A stretch of DNA of 64,000 bases, taken from positions 1-64,000 of the IMG/VR virus record IMGVR_UViG_3300044691_000229; one strand, 5' to 3'. The number at the start of each line of letters is the position of its first letter. Position 1 is the stretch's first letter. The stretch comes from a virus. Under the pieces are notes generated by a model. It saw only the letters and a program-made list of their open reading frames with translations, was not told the DNA's origin and searched no databases. Positions 47,733-55,320 of the stretch are shown piece after piece. A program made the position numbers and the translations under genes.

Positions 47733-48515
47733 TCAACAAATCAGCGCAGATTTGCTCTGCGTGAACGCCGGGGCGCTCGGAGCCGCAAATGCCATCACGA
47801 CGCCGTACCAATAGTTGTCGCTATAGTTCGTAGGCACAGTCACGGCGGCCTGCGTCGCTACGACATTCTTCGTCTGGACCATCGTGTGGTGCCCCGACGC
47901 ACCGCCACCGTTAGCAATAGGACTGCCAGATATCTGTGCCCAGCCCGTCCCCGCGGATGGCGTGGCGTCAGTCGTGGGGTTGTGGTTCGCGAAGAATGCG
48001 CAGAGAAGATCATTCGCGTTCGTTGTCGTCAGCCCGGCGACCTGCAAAGCGCTCGATGAGCCACTCGAATTTTTCTGTGTGATCGGGGTCGTCACGTTGC
48101 CGTCGAAGGGATTGTTGATGTCCGTAAGTCCTGAAACGCCGAACACGAACACCGAACCATGGTTGACAAAGCCGTCGCCGCTCATTGTGGATGAAAACGT
48201 CACAGCAGATTGGGCAGTCGCAGCTGGGGCTGTGAAGATATCGATCGAGTGCGACGCTACAGGGAAGCTGGCGTCTCCGGTGGCATCGCTATAGGTCCAC
48301 GACACGTCATGGAAAATCCGCGTAAAAGTGAGGCCAGCAGCCGTGATCGCAGTGACCTGATTTATATCCGCAGCAGTGTTTTCACGGCTGGTGATGCATA
48401 TGATCACTACCGTCCTGTTGGGGCCGCTGGTCGTGATACCGCTGCCTGAGCTAACCGGCGACGCCCCGCTACCGTTGTAGAAGCCTCCGGATACATTTTC
48501 AATTGCGGCGGCCAT
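47733..48515 (-). CDS. Structural beta-rich protein, 260 aa
   Basis: Ser/Thr/Ala-rich with regular strands (NRTVVIICITSRENTAADINQVTAITAAGLTFTRI, HGSVFVFGVSGLTD, VTVPTNYSDNYWYGVVMAFAAPSAP). It resembles jelly-roll-type phage appendage proteins. Between two collagen-like genes; likely a tail fiber or head decoration. Its stop and the collagen gene's start region overlap by one base. Confidence 0.65.
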   Translation of the reverse strand: MAAAIENVSGGFYNGSGASPVSSGSGITTSGPNRTVVIICITSRENTAADINQVTAITAAGLTFTRIFHDVSWTYSDATGDASFPVASHSIDIFTAPAATAQSAVTFSSTMSGDGFVNHGSVFVFGVSGLTDINNPFDGNVTTPITQKNSSGSSSALQVAGLTTTNANDLLCAFFANHNPTTDATPSAGTGWAQISGSPIANGGGASGHHTMVQTKNVVATQAAVTVPTNYSDNYWYGVVMAFAAPSAPAFTQSKSALIC

Positions 48516-49348
48516 TAGCTTCTGAGCGCCTTAAGGTCGACGGTCACGCGCTGTATCGTGGTGACCGAGTTGACATTGAACCCCAAGATGTCTCCCGCGC
48601 TGACCGCAACGGTCCAGCCGCTCAGCGTGGCGTCTTGCGCCTTCAGAGCAGAGGAGATGGTAGGCGGGGCCGACGCGGTGATCTTGTCAGCCACGGCAGG
48701 ATGCGTGGGCGGGGCAAAGTTCGCGAAGTTGCACTTGAAGATGTCGACCACCACCGAGCCGGTCTGGTCGGCAAGCAGCGTCACTTGCTGTAGTGTGCAA
48801 GCGAAGTCGACCTGCAGATAGCCCTTGATGCCTGTCGTCAAGACCGAGCCGCCGCCGTCGATGACAAACTGCAGACCAGCGATTTGAGATGGACCGGTCG
48901 AGCCAGTGTTACCCGTCACGCCTGTTGCGCCCGTTGGTCCGGTCGGACCACCAGAGGGGCCAGTGTATCCCGTTACGCCGGTCGGACCCGTGCCGAGCGG
49001 GCCCGTTGGACCTACTGGGCCCCCAACGCCTTGGCCGCCGGTCGGACCGGTCGAGCCGACGCCGGTAGGGCCTTGCGGACCTGCAACAGTAGACGCCGCG
49101 CCAGTGGACCCCTGGTTGCCCACAGGACCAGTGAAGCCAGTCTGGCCGCGCGGGCCAGTCATGCCGGTCGGACCGGTCGCGCCGGCGCCAGAGGGGCCAG
49201 TCGGACCGGTGAATGATGGCGCAGTCGGGCCAGTCGGACCCGTGGTGCCCGTGACACCCGTCGGGCCACCAGAAGGACCCGTGGGGCCGCCGACCAGAAC
49301 AACCGGCTGCGCCATGATCGGGGCTGGAGAGATTACGGTAACGGTCAT
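48515..49348 (-). CDS. Collagen-like virion protein, 277 aa
   Basis: Residues 1-15 are hydrophobic ([18 protein letters not shown]). Residues 18-155 are collagen-like Gly-X-Y with many GPT triplets ([23 protein letters not shown]). A C-terminal 115-residue beta-rich globular domain ([47 protein letters not shown]...) matches a common phage capping domain with VDIWKD-like VVVDIFK core. Trimeric fiber-like protein. The DNA contains a partial palindrome (ATTACGGTAACGG at 49331) that is not counted as a site. Confidence 0.85.
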   Translation of the reverse strand: MTVTVISPAPIMAQPVVLVGGPTGPSGGPTGVTGTTGPTGPTAPSFTGPTGPSGAGATGPTGMTGPRGQTGFTGPVGNQGSTGAASTVAGPQGPTGVGSTGPTGGQGVGGPVGPTGPLGTGPTGVTGYTGPSGGPTGPTGATGVTGNTGSTGPSQIAGLQFVIDGGGSVLTTGIKGYLQVDFACTLQQVTLLADQTGSVVVDIFKCNFANFAPPTHPAVADKITASAPPTISSALKAQDATLSGWTVAVSAGDILGFNVNSVTTIQRVTVDLKALRS

Positions 49349-49349
49349 T

Positions 49350-49721
49350 TTAGCTCTCCGTGATGCCCTGTTGGACTTCCAGCTCGCCCTGCATCAACCC
49401 CACGCGGATCGGCGGCGTTGAGCCGTCGAACATCACGAGATCGTAGACGTAGGTCGCGACCGGCAGCACAGCGAGGATTGCGCTCTCCGGAACGTTCATG
49501 TGCAACACACGCTGCACGACATCGTCGACGATGATCGACCCGCCAGAGCTGGTCGCAGAGAAAAGCGCCGTCGCGTCATCCGCGCTGGCCTTCACCTCTA
49601 AGTGAAAACTCTGGCCCGTGAAACTCCAAGTCGTATCTCCGGGGACGCCGAACTGAAACGCGTCGTTCCACGTCACGGTGTTCTTGATCGTGATGTCAAC
49701 AATTGCGCATGTGTTGGCCAT
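49350..49721 (-). CDS. Conserved phage appendage protein, 123 aa
   Basis: Beta-rich domain with [37 protein letters not shown], then [17 protein letters not shown] and [31 protein letters not shown]. This matches a family of small phage proteins upstream of fiber genes, recalled but unnamed. Likely an adaptor or neck component. Confidence 0.75.
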   Translation of the reverse strand: MANTCAIVDITIKNTVTWNDAFQFGVPGDTTWSFTGQSFHLEVKASADDATALFSATSSGGSIIVDDVVQRVLHMNVPESAILAVLPVATYVYDLVMFDGSTPPIRVGLMQGELEVQQGITES

Positions 49722-50404
49722 CAGAAGCTCCTCTCGTTGGCGCTACCGATCGCCGGGACGCCGCTCTGTTGGCTGGCCGCACGGAACTGCTGAGGGAAGC
49801 GCCACGCCGAGGCGCCGTTGGTGTTGGCACGCAATTTAGAGGTGCGGGCCCGCGCGATCGCATCGCGAAACCGTTTGAGGTGATAAGCGCTCTGCTTGTC
49901 GTTGGCGTAGGACTTGCCGGGCTGTGACAGCATCTTGCCAAGCAGCCCATCAAGAATGCCGACATGCCAGACCGGCAAGACCCACGAGGGCGCGATCGGC
50001 ATCTGATGACGGTCAGTCGGCAGGGATACGTTCGTCACCACGGTGACCTGATAGTATCCAGAGACGTTCGGCGCCTGCATGAGAACAAGCGTGCCCAAGT
50101 CCGGCATCAACGCCGGAACAAACGATGTGTTAGGGTTCGGAACGATCGGTACTGGTGGAACGGTCGTTCCCCAGTCGCTGACGCCAATAAGCCGGATGAT
50201 CTGCCCCTCTACTGGCTGGACCGGGTATGACTGAACTTGCGGCTGGTAGGGGACCGTCAGGTCTTGGGTCCAGCAGGAGCTGTCGTTGAAGAACTCGGTC
50301 AGCACCTCGTAGAGCTCACCCTTCAGGCCCGCGTCGGACGCACCGGTGAGCTTGATGCGCGCCTGGTTCATCAGCTGATCAAAATCCACTTGATTGATGG
50401 CCAT
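49721..50404 (-). CDS. Head-tail connector / tail-tube A-like protein, 227 aa
   Basis: INQVDFDQLMNQARIKLTGASDAGLKGELYEVLTEFFNDSSCW at the N-terminus followed by a beta-rich middle (YPVQPVEGQIIRLIGVSDWG, GTLVLMQAPNVSGYYQVTVVTNVSLPTDR), and helical C-terminus (LGKMLSQPGKSYANDKQSAYHLKRFRDAIARAR). The layout matches connector proteins of podoviruses of the BPP-1/Burkholderia BcepC6B type. Directly after the capsid cluster. Confidence 0.7.
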   Translation of the reverse strand: MAINQVDFDQLMNQARIKLTGASDAGLKGELYEVLTEFFNDSSCWTQDLTVPYQPQVQSYPVQPVEGQIIRLIGVSDWGTTVPPVPIVPNPNTSFVPALMPDLGTLVLMQAPNVSGYYQVTVVTNVSLPTDRHQMPIAPSWVLPVWHVGILDGLLGKMLSQPGKSYANDKQSAYHLKRFRDAIARARTSKLRANTNGASAWRFPQQFRAASQQSGVPAIGSANERSF

Positions 50405-50407
50405 GGC

Positions 50408-50815
50408 TTACCCCACCGCCGGCTGCGGCATGACCGCGCTACGGCCGACCAGAATATTGTTGAATATCGCCATGAACTTCGCGGCGCGGTCGTCCTGGAT
50501 GTCTTCCTGGTCGCGCTCCAGGGCGTGCGCGATGAGCCCGTGCAGGAACGCCAGCCGGAACGGCCCTTCGATCAAGACCTTGGAACCGTCGTTGAGCGGG
50601 AAGAACTGGACGCCTGAGGGAGCGTCGATCTTCTTGTTGTAGACGAAGAGATCGGCACGGATACGCCGCCCCTCCAGGAGCGTCACGTTCATGGCCGTGA
50701 GTAAGCTAGTGTCGTCGTAACGGTACGGCTGGATCGTGTCCTGCAGGAGGACACGCGCGTCGTTGATATAGTCCGTGATCGTTTCGAGAGCGGAGGATGT
50801 CGTCACCGCGGCCAT
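50408..50815 (-). CDS. Head-completion / adaptor protein, 135 aa
   Basis: ATG 50815 after GAGGTG. Helical N-terminus (SALETITDYINDARVLLQDTIQPYRYDDTSLLTAMNVTLLEGRRIRADLF) typical of phage head-tail adaptors, followed by a strand and DGSKVLIEGPFRLAFLHGLIAHALERDQEDIQDDRAAKFM. It lies between capsid and connector genes, after the capsid terminator. Confidence 0.7.
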   Translation of the reverse strand: MAAVTTSSALETITDYINDARVLLQDTIQPYRYDDTSLLTAMNVTLLEGRRIRADLFVYNKKIDAPSGVQFFPLNDGSKVLIEGPFRLAFLHGLIAHALERDQEDIQDDRAAKFMAIFNNILVGRSAVMPQPAVG

Positions 50816-50823
50816 AGGGCACC

Positions 50824-50864
50824 TCAAAAAATAAGAGCCCCGGAGAGGTAACTCCAGGGCTCTT
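50824..50864 (-). terminator. Terminator behind the major capsid gene (minus strand)
   Basis: AAGAGCCCTGGAG / CTCCGGGGCTCTT stem (50864-50852 and 50845-50833, one mismatch) with a six-base loop, followed on minus by ATTTTTTGAG. It would raise capsid mRNA over the following genes by partial termination. Confidence 0.75.
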
Positions 50865-50884
50865 AAGCATTACTTTACGCCCGA

Positions 50885-51895
50885 TTAGGAGTTCGGGGTC
50901 ACCTGAGCCTGGACCAGCGCCTTGCCGTCCACGACCTGGTAGCCGTAGACCTGCAAACCGCGCAGGATTTGGCCGAAGGTCAGCTCGGACCGAAGGGTCT
51001 CGACCTTGCTGATCTGGGAGGCGAACGTCAGGCCGTGCGCGTGGCCCGCGAAGATCGGCCATTCACCGGCGTTGAAGTTCGCGCTGTCGGTGCTGTTGTT
51101 CGGCAACAGGTTGGAGACGTAGATCGTGAACCGATCGATCATGCCCAGCCGGCCGTTACGCAGCATCGACACGCTGTCGCCCGACAAGTACGCCTGACGA
51201 AGCTCAGACTGCTTGATCATGCGGCCAGCCCACGACGGCATCACGGCCCAGCGGCCGATCTCCGGAATGTTCTGTTCGTCGAGCACCTGGCCCATGCGCA
51301 TCAGCACGTCCAGAAGTTCGATGTCGCCGACGCCAGGGTTCTTGGACACGACCGAGAGGGGCGTACCCTTGACACCGAGGTTGATGTTGCCGGTGATAAC
51401 GCCGGCCGAGGTGCCGCGGTTTGCCGCGACCATCTGACCGACGATACCGTCCAGCACGTCGCTGTCGACGGTGATCTTGAGCTGCTGCGCCGCGTCGTCC
51501 GACCACATCGAGAGGATGTTCAGATCGCTCTGAATTTCCATGACGTCGTCGAGGATCAGCGAGAAGTATTTGCCGTTGCCGATATACAACTCCACGGTGC
51601 CGCCGGTCGGCCGGTCGAGGCCGAGCAAACCGTCAGACGAGTAATTGTGGATCGAGATCGTGGGCTTCGTGCGAATTTTGACGCGGTCGCCCTTGTTCTT
51701 GATCTCGCCCTCGTAGTCGGTGTTCGAGATCGCCGCAAGAACGGTTGACGCGTAGAATTTCTCCACGAGCTTACCAGACCAAATTTCCGGAATGAAACCC
51801 GTCGCCTGGAGGGCATTGCCCGAGCTCCCTACTGGGTAGAGGGCGGGGGAAGAGCCCGACGTTGCGCCGGGAAAACCTGCACTGGGAATGGCCAT
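50885..51895 (-). CDS. Major capsid protein (HK97-fold type), 336 aa
   Basis: Pattern KLVEKFYASTVLAAISNTDYEGEIKNKGDRVKIRTKPTISI then VELYIGNGKYFSLILDDVMEIQSDLNIL is typical of the N-arm/E-loop region of P22-like capsid proteins. YVSNLLPNN and AQISKVETLRSELTFGQILRGLQVYGYQVVDGKALVQ finish the P-domain. Length is normal. Start MAIPSAGFPG. It follows scaffold and precedes adaptor genes, as usual. A 20-base imperfect hairpin at 51902-51924 lies just before its ribosome site. Confidence 0.88.
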   Translation of the reverse strand: MAIPSAGFPGATSGSSPALYPVGSSGNALQATGFIPEIWSGKLVEKFYASTVLAAISNTDYEGEIKNKGDRVKIRTKPTISIHNYSSDGLLGLDRPTGGTVELYIGNGKYFSLILDDVMEIQSDLNILSMWSDDAAQQLKITVDSDVLDGIVGQMVAANRGTSAGVITGNINLGVKGTPLSVVSKNPGVGDIELLDVLMRMGQVLDEQNIPEIGRWAVMPSWAGRMIKQSELRQAYLSGDSVSMLRNGRLGMIDRFTIYVSNLLPNNSTDSANFNAGEWPIFAGHAHGLTFASQISKVETLRSELTFGQILRGLQVYGYQVVDGKALVQAQVTPNS

Positions 51896-51949
51896 AACTG
51901 GGCCCCTTTACGTTTAGGGGCTCAGCACATTGGTGTTAGAGGCCCCCGA

Positions 51950-53092
51950 TTACCGGATGCGCCCTTCAGCCATTGCTGCCTGGAAATCTGCCTCTTGCGC
52001 CCGGTACTCGGTCTCTCGACCGGCCCATAGGCCTTTCTGGCTTTCTCGGTAGAAATTGCTGATTTGAGCGCGTGAATAGATCGGCTTATCGGCGGGCATC
52101 TGGCTGTTGCCTGATGCCGGGCGGGCCCTGCCGGGGGCTGCGAGCGTCTCCAGGTTCAGCGCGGGGGTTCGAGGAGCTTGCTCTTGTGGAGCGGGGAGCT
52201 GTTCAAACTGCGCTGCCGGAGCCGTCTGGCCCGTGGCTTGTACTTCCGCAAGGAAGTCTCGGAATAGAGCGATCACTTTCGGGGCTTCCGCGCCGTTGAC
52301 CGCTGCATCCAACATCTGCTTACGTATCTGCCCAGTATAAACGTTTGGTAAACGCAGCCAGTTGATGAACTGGGGCGACGTGTTGATCGCCCTCCAATTC
52401 GGAAGTTTTCCATCCAACACCGAGAGCAGCTCTCGCTTGCCGGTGTTTTGCACGCGTTGGGTCAGGCGTTGATTATCCGCCCGCAATTGCTCGATTTCTG
52501 GGTTCACCACCGACATCGCGGCGCGGCGCGCGAGATCAATCATCTCGTCGCCGTAGTTGGCGCGATCCTCGTCCGTGATCAAGTTTGCGTGAGGAGTGTC
52601 CGAACGGGCTGGTTGGGCCGCCTGGGGAGCCTGCTGTCCGATCAAAGCCTGAGTTCGCACGAGCTCCTCGCCAAGCTGGCGCATCTGCTCTTCCATCGAG
52701 CCGATTGTCCGCTGGTTCGCGTGAAAGCGCCCCTGCATCGAGAGAAACCGCCGGCGCCATTCGGCGGCGTCGACGTTCTGGTCGTCCGGCTGTGGCTGCG
52801 GCTGCGGTTCTGGCTGCGGCTGCGGTTGTTGGGCGGCGCGCGCGGCTGCTTCAGCTGCTTGTGCTTCGGCGTTCGGAGGATCAGAAGAGTGTAGCGGCTC
52901 AGGGGTGGGGGGCTGCGGCACGGCCTCCTTGTTGGGCGCCGGGGCCTGCTCAAGGTCCTTCGGGTAGTGCTGCTGGTGGATTGCTTCGGCTTCGGCCGCG
53001 GCCCGGCGCACATGCTCCGGAACGACCACATTAGGGTCGGCGGATAGCTGCGTCAGTTTGTCGCCAGGTTTGATGTTCTCAGAAACGGCCAT
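51950..53092 (-). CDS. Scaffolding protein, 380 aa
   Basis: Acidic, Gln/Pro-rich with long helices (ADPNVVVPEHVRRAAAEAEAIHQQHY, LSMQGRFHANQRTIGSMEEQMRQLGEELVRTQALIGQQ) and the C-terminal basic helix (AQISNFYRESQKGLWAGRETEYRAQEADFQAAMAEGRIR) expected to hold the capsid protein. Contains a PEPQPQPQPD low-complexity run. Directly before the capsid gene. Confidence 0.8.
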   Translation of the reverse strand: MAVSENIKPGDKLTQLSADPNVVVPEHVRRAAAEAEAIHQQHYPKDLEQAPAPNKEAVPQPPTPEPLHSSDPPNAEAQAAEAAARAAQQPQPQPEPQPQPQPDDQNVDAAEWRRRFLSMQGRFHANQRTIGSMEEQMRQLGEELVRTQALIGQQAPQAAQPARSDTPHANLITDEDRANYGDEMIDLARRAAMSVVNPEIEQLRADNQRLTQRVQNTGKRELLSVLDGKLPNWRAINTSPQFINWLRLPNVYTGQIRKQMLDAAVNGAEAPKVIALFRDFLAEVQATGQTAPAAQFEQLPAPQEQAPRTPALNLETLAAPGRARPASGNSQMPADKPIYSRAQISNFYRESQKGLWAGRETEYRAQEADFQAAMAEGRIR

Positions 53093-53102
53093 TGGTTAGC
53101 TC

Positions 53103-53345
53103 CTAGGGGGACTTCGGTTGGGGTTGGACGTGGCAAGTCCTGAACAGCGCCAGGAGATGCAGAAAAGCCTTGGCTTTGCCTTGGGCGACCAGGATTTCGT
53201 GTTGCTCGGCGTTTGTTACCGCCACGGTAACATCGGTGGCATAGGCGTCGAAGCACTCGACAAACGTCTCCCACTCACGCGGAGCGGCGACCCGGAGCGC
53301 TTGGGAATAGACGCGGAGGACGTCAGACGGGGTGGTCGAGCTCAA
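53103..53345 (-). CDS. Small conserved virion-cluster protein, 80 aa
   Basis: SDVLRVYSQALRVAAPREWETFVECFDAYATDVTVAVTNAEQHEILVAQGKAKAF: helical small protein found before scaffold genes in similar phages. The palindrome at 53216 encodes TVAVTN in the middle of it. Overlaps its upstream neighbour. Function unknown. Confidence 0.7.
   Translation of the reverse strand: MSSTTPSDVLRVYSQALRVAAPREWETFVECFDAYATDVTVAVTNAEQHEILVAQGKAKAFLHLLALFRTCHVQPQPKSP
53216..53230. repeat. Dispersed palindrome, site 18
   Basis: TTACCGCCACGGTAA within the 80-aa gene, read on minus as VTVAVT. Confidence 0.9.
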
Positions 53346-53572
53346 GCAATACCGTTCCCGCTCCAGGAACCAGAACCAAGGCCGTCAGGCGTGGGAGCAG
53401 GTCGCTGGGGCTGCGCCATTGGGGTGGCTTTGCCGTAGGACTGAAAGCTCGCCGGGCCACCACCAGAGGCGGCGCCGGGGAGGGTGCGCTGGCTTGATCC
53501 CTTGTCGGGGGCGTTGTCCAGGGAACCCTTTTTAGAGTGTGGCTGCAGGGGCGTCATATGCTTCTTGAACAT
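53342..53572 (-). CDS. Disordered virion-cluster protein, 76 aa
   Basis: MFKKHMTPLQPHSKKGSLDN plus Gly/Pro/Ser low complexity (PGAASGGGPASFQSYGKATP). The start MFKKH overlaps the upstream gene's stop (TGATG). Unrecognised. Such short Gly/Pro proteins are usual next to capsid genes. Confidence 0.55.
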   Translation of the reverse strand: MFKKHMTPLQPHSKKGSLDNAPDKGSSQRTLPGAASGGGPASFQSYGKATPMAQPQRPAPTPDGLGSGSWSGNGIA

Positions 53573-53790
53573 CAGATGCCTCCGATACGTGACCCACCAT
53601 CAGTGGGCCCAAAAGGACTTGGCGATGGCGCCGGCGGCGAGATGGCGGGCGCCGGCTTGCCGTAGTCTCGCGTGTTCTTGACGCGCGGGGAGGGGGCTTT
53701 GCCCGAAGGACCAACAGCCGACGCTGACCCCGGATTGGGGACAGTCATCGGCGCGGCGATCCCGCGTGGCTTGATGGTCTGGCGCTGCAT
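53572..53790 (-). CDS. Pro/Ser-rich virion-cluster protein, 72 aa
   Basis: MQRQTIKPRGIAAPMTVPNP, then Pro/Ser/Gly-rich low complexity containing VKNTRDYGK. Disordered. Coupled to its neighbours by overlap or one-base spacing. No family recognised. Confidence 0.55.
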   Translation of the reverse strand: MQRQTIKPRGIAAPMTVPNPGSASAVGPSGKAPSPRVKNTRDYGKPAPAISPPAPSPSPFGPTDGGSRIGGI

Positions 53791-53791
53791 G

Positions 53792-54040
53792 TTAGCGAGC
53801 GCTGGTCTTGCCGGCCTCGGCAGATTGCGATCCGGCGTACCCGAACATCTTGTTCGTGCCGCCCTTGGCGAACTTGTCGCCGGACCCGCCGTCGGGAGAA
53901 TGCTCGGTGACGCCGGGCTTCTGCTCGCCGGCCTGCTCCTTCGGAGCGGTCACGGTGCGGTCACCCTTGCCGAACATCGGGGTGTCGCCGCCTTTGGCGA
54001 AGTCAGCGTTCTTGGGCTTCTTGGGAAGGAAGGATGCCAT
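53792..54040 (-). CDS. FAKGG-motif small virion protein, 82 aa
   Basis: Two copies of a D-x-FAKGG-x-T-x-MFG unit: ADFAKGGDTPMFGKG near the start and DKFAKGGTNKMFGYAG near the end. Recurrent in small phage proteins next to portal genes. Probably virion-associated. Ends AGKTSAR. Confidence 0.7.
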   Translation of the reverse strand: MASFLPKKPKNADFAKGGDTPMFGKGDRTVTAPKEQAGEQKPGVTEHSPDGGSGDKFAKGGTNKMFGYAGSQSAEAGKTSAR

Positions 54041-54100
54041 GGTCTCACTCCTGGGGAGAAAAAACTATCAGGAGCGAGATAGAGCCCAGCAGCTTAAAAA

Positions 54101-54661
54101 CTACTTAATGCCGACGACAAGGACTTCAGGCTTCGGGGTCGAGAGTGCGCAGATAGCCCGGTATCCCTTGATGTGGTCGTAAAGATCGCGCTCGATACCG
54201 TTTGGCATTTTGTAGGGGCCCACATCCTCCATGAAGTAACGTCCGCCTTCCTTGAGGTATGGCGCGAGGGAGTTCATCAGGAAAATTTGAGGGGCTGGGT
54301 CATGCACGGCATCGTCGACGATCATGTCAAACTCGCCGCCGAAGTGGTCGATCGCCTCGTGCAGTTGCCAATCATTGTACGCGTCACACTGCATGGTGCG
54401 GATGCGCTGCTGGTCGTTGAAGATGAAGCGGCCATCGTTGTCCAGGCCATAAATCTCTGCATAAGGGAAGAAGTCTCTCCAACAAAACAAACTCGCCCCG
54501 ACGACATTACCAGGGATGTCGCGATAGCCGCAGATGCCGATCTCCAGCACTCGCTTCACTTCGAAGCGGCGTGGTCCCATCAACTTCTCGTAATACTCGG
54601 TGTAGCCCCAGATGCCTTTATCAGTGCCATACTTCGTGAACAGGCTTTCGAGGTGGCTCAT
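54101..54661 (-). CDS. Sugar-O-methyltransferase-like class I SAM methyltransferase, 186 aa
   Basis: ATG 54661 overlaps the upstream stop (ATGA). Motif I is RVLEIGICGYRD (Glu40-Gly45), followed by GASLFCWRDFFPYAEIYGLDND (Asp74) and MIVDDAVHDP (Asp116-Asp117, His120). The opening LFTKYGTDKGIWGYTEYYEKL resembles TylE/MycE-type macrolide sugar O-methyltransferases, whose family line is YGTDK...Y...LEIG...G.SL..W..YFP...IYG.D. It would methylate a hydroxyl of a sugar. It is the last of a three-gene glycan cassette with two glycosyltransferase-like genes. Confidence 0.82.
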   Translation of the reverse strand: MSHLESLFTKYGTDKGIWGYTEYYEKLMGPRRFEVKRVLEIGICGYRDIPGNVVGASLFCWRDFFPYAEIYGLDNDGRFIFNDQQRIRTMQCDAYNDWQLHEAIDHFGGEFDMIVDDAVHDPAPQIFLMNSLAPYLKEGGRYFMEDVGPYKMPNGIERDLYDHIKGYRAICALSTPKPEVLVVGIK

Positions 54662-55320
54662 GATTTCAGCTCCAGATTGTTGAACATGCTGACGTCGTGG
54701 TCGGCCTTGTACCAGTGGAAGGGGAGTTTGCCCTTGGCCTCGATCCGGGCCCAGGTATTCACTTCCCACTCGACGCTCTTAGTCGAAGAAATATGCTGAC
54801 GTGCAGCAACACGACAAGCGTAGTCAAGCTGATCCACCAGACGGCGAGGAACGGCAAGCACAGAGCCGCAAAAGCGCCAACAAGGATACGCCGCCTCCAC
54901 GACTTGTGGCTTGTCCCAGCAGCCGGGCGTGTAAATCGCTTTGTCATCCAGCTTCTCCATGAACTCGTAGATCGCCTGATTGTTGACACCCGTAAGTCTG
55001 AACACGCCGTAATCGACCCACACGAGGATATCTGCCTCGGGGTCCTCGTCCGCCGCCTGTACGAGCCACGACGTCTTCTGGTGGTTGACGCAGTGGTAGG
55101 CCAGCGAGTTCTTCATCGGATTGTCGTGCTCCGACGACCGCGGCACGAACGGTAGCTTCTGGATGTACTTGTGCATCCAGGTGTCCTGGACCTTCATGTA
55201 GAAGGCTTTCTTGCGCACCGGGACGCCGCTTAGTTTCTCTCCGAGCTCGCCATACTCGCTTGCGGTGCGGGGGTGGTTGGGGATCGGAACATAACCGGTG
55301 ACGAGCTTAGCCTTCAACAT
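54658..55320 (-). CDS. HtrL/YibB-like glycosyltransferase-type protein, 220 aa
   Basis: Start at ATG 55320, overlapping the GT2 gene end by 14 bases. TEYLxx-type core: YMKVQDTWMHKYIQKLPFVP, DEDPEADILVWVDYGVFRLTG (Asp-containing DYG in place of DxD), YPCWRFCGSVLAVPRRLVDQL and VEWEVNTWARIEAKGKLPFHWYKADHD. This resembles the HtrL/YibB group of bacterial glycan-related proteins. Probably a second glycosyltransferase in the cassette. Moderately sure. Confidence 0.65.
   Translation of the reverse strand: MLKAKLVTGYVPIPNHPRTASEYGELGEKLSGVPVRKKAFYMKVQDTWMHKYIQKLPFVPRSSEHDNPMKNSLAYHCVNHQKTSWLVQAADEDPEADILVWVDYGVFRLTGVNNQAIYEFMEKLDDKAIYTPGCWDKPQVVEAAYPCWRFCGSVLAVPRRLVDQLDYACRVAARQHISSTKSVEWEVNTWARIEAKGKLPFHWYKADHDVSMFNNLELKS

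Noticed and set aside
48884-49421. Plus-strand VGPVGPV-type frame opposite the 277-aa collagen-like gene
   Set aside because: Again the mirror of GPTG codons. No ribosome site or neighbours on that strand.
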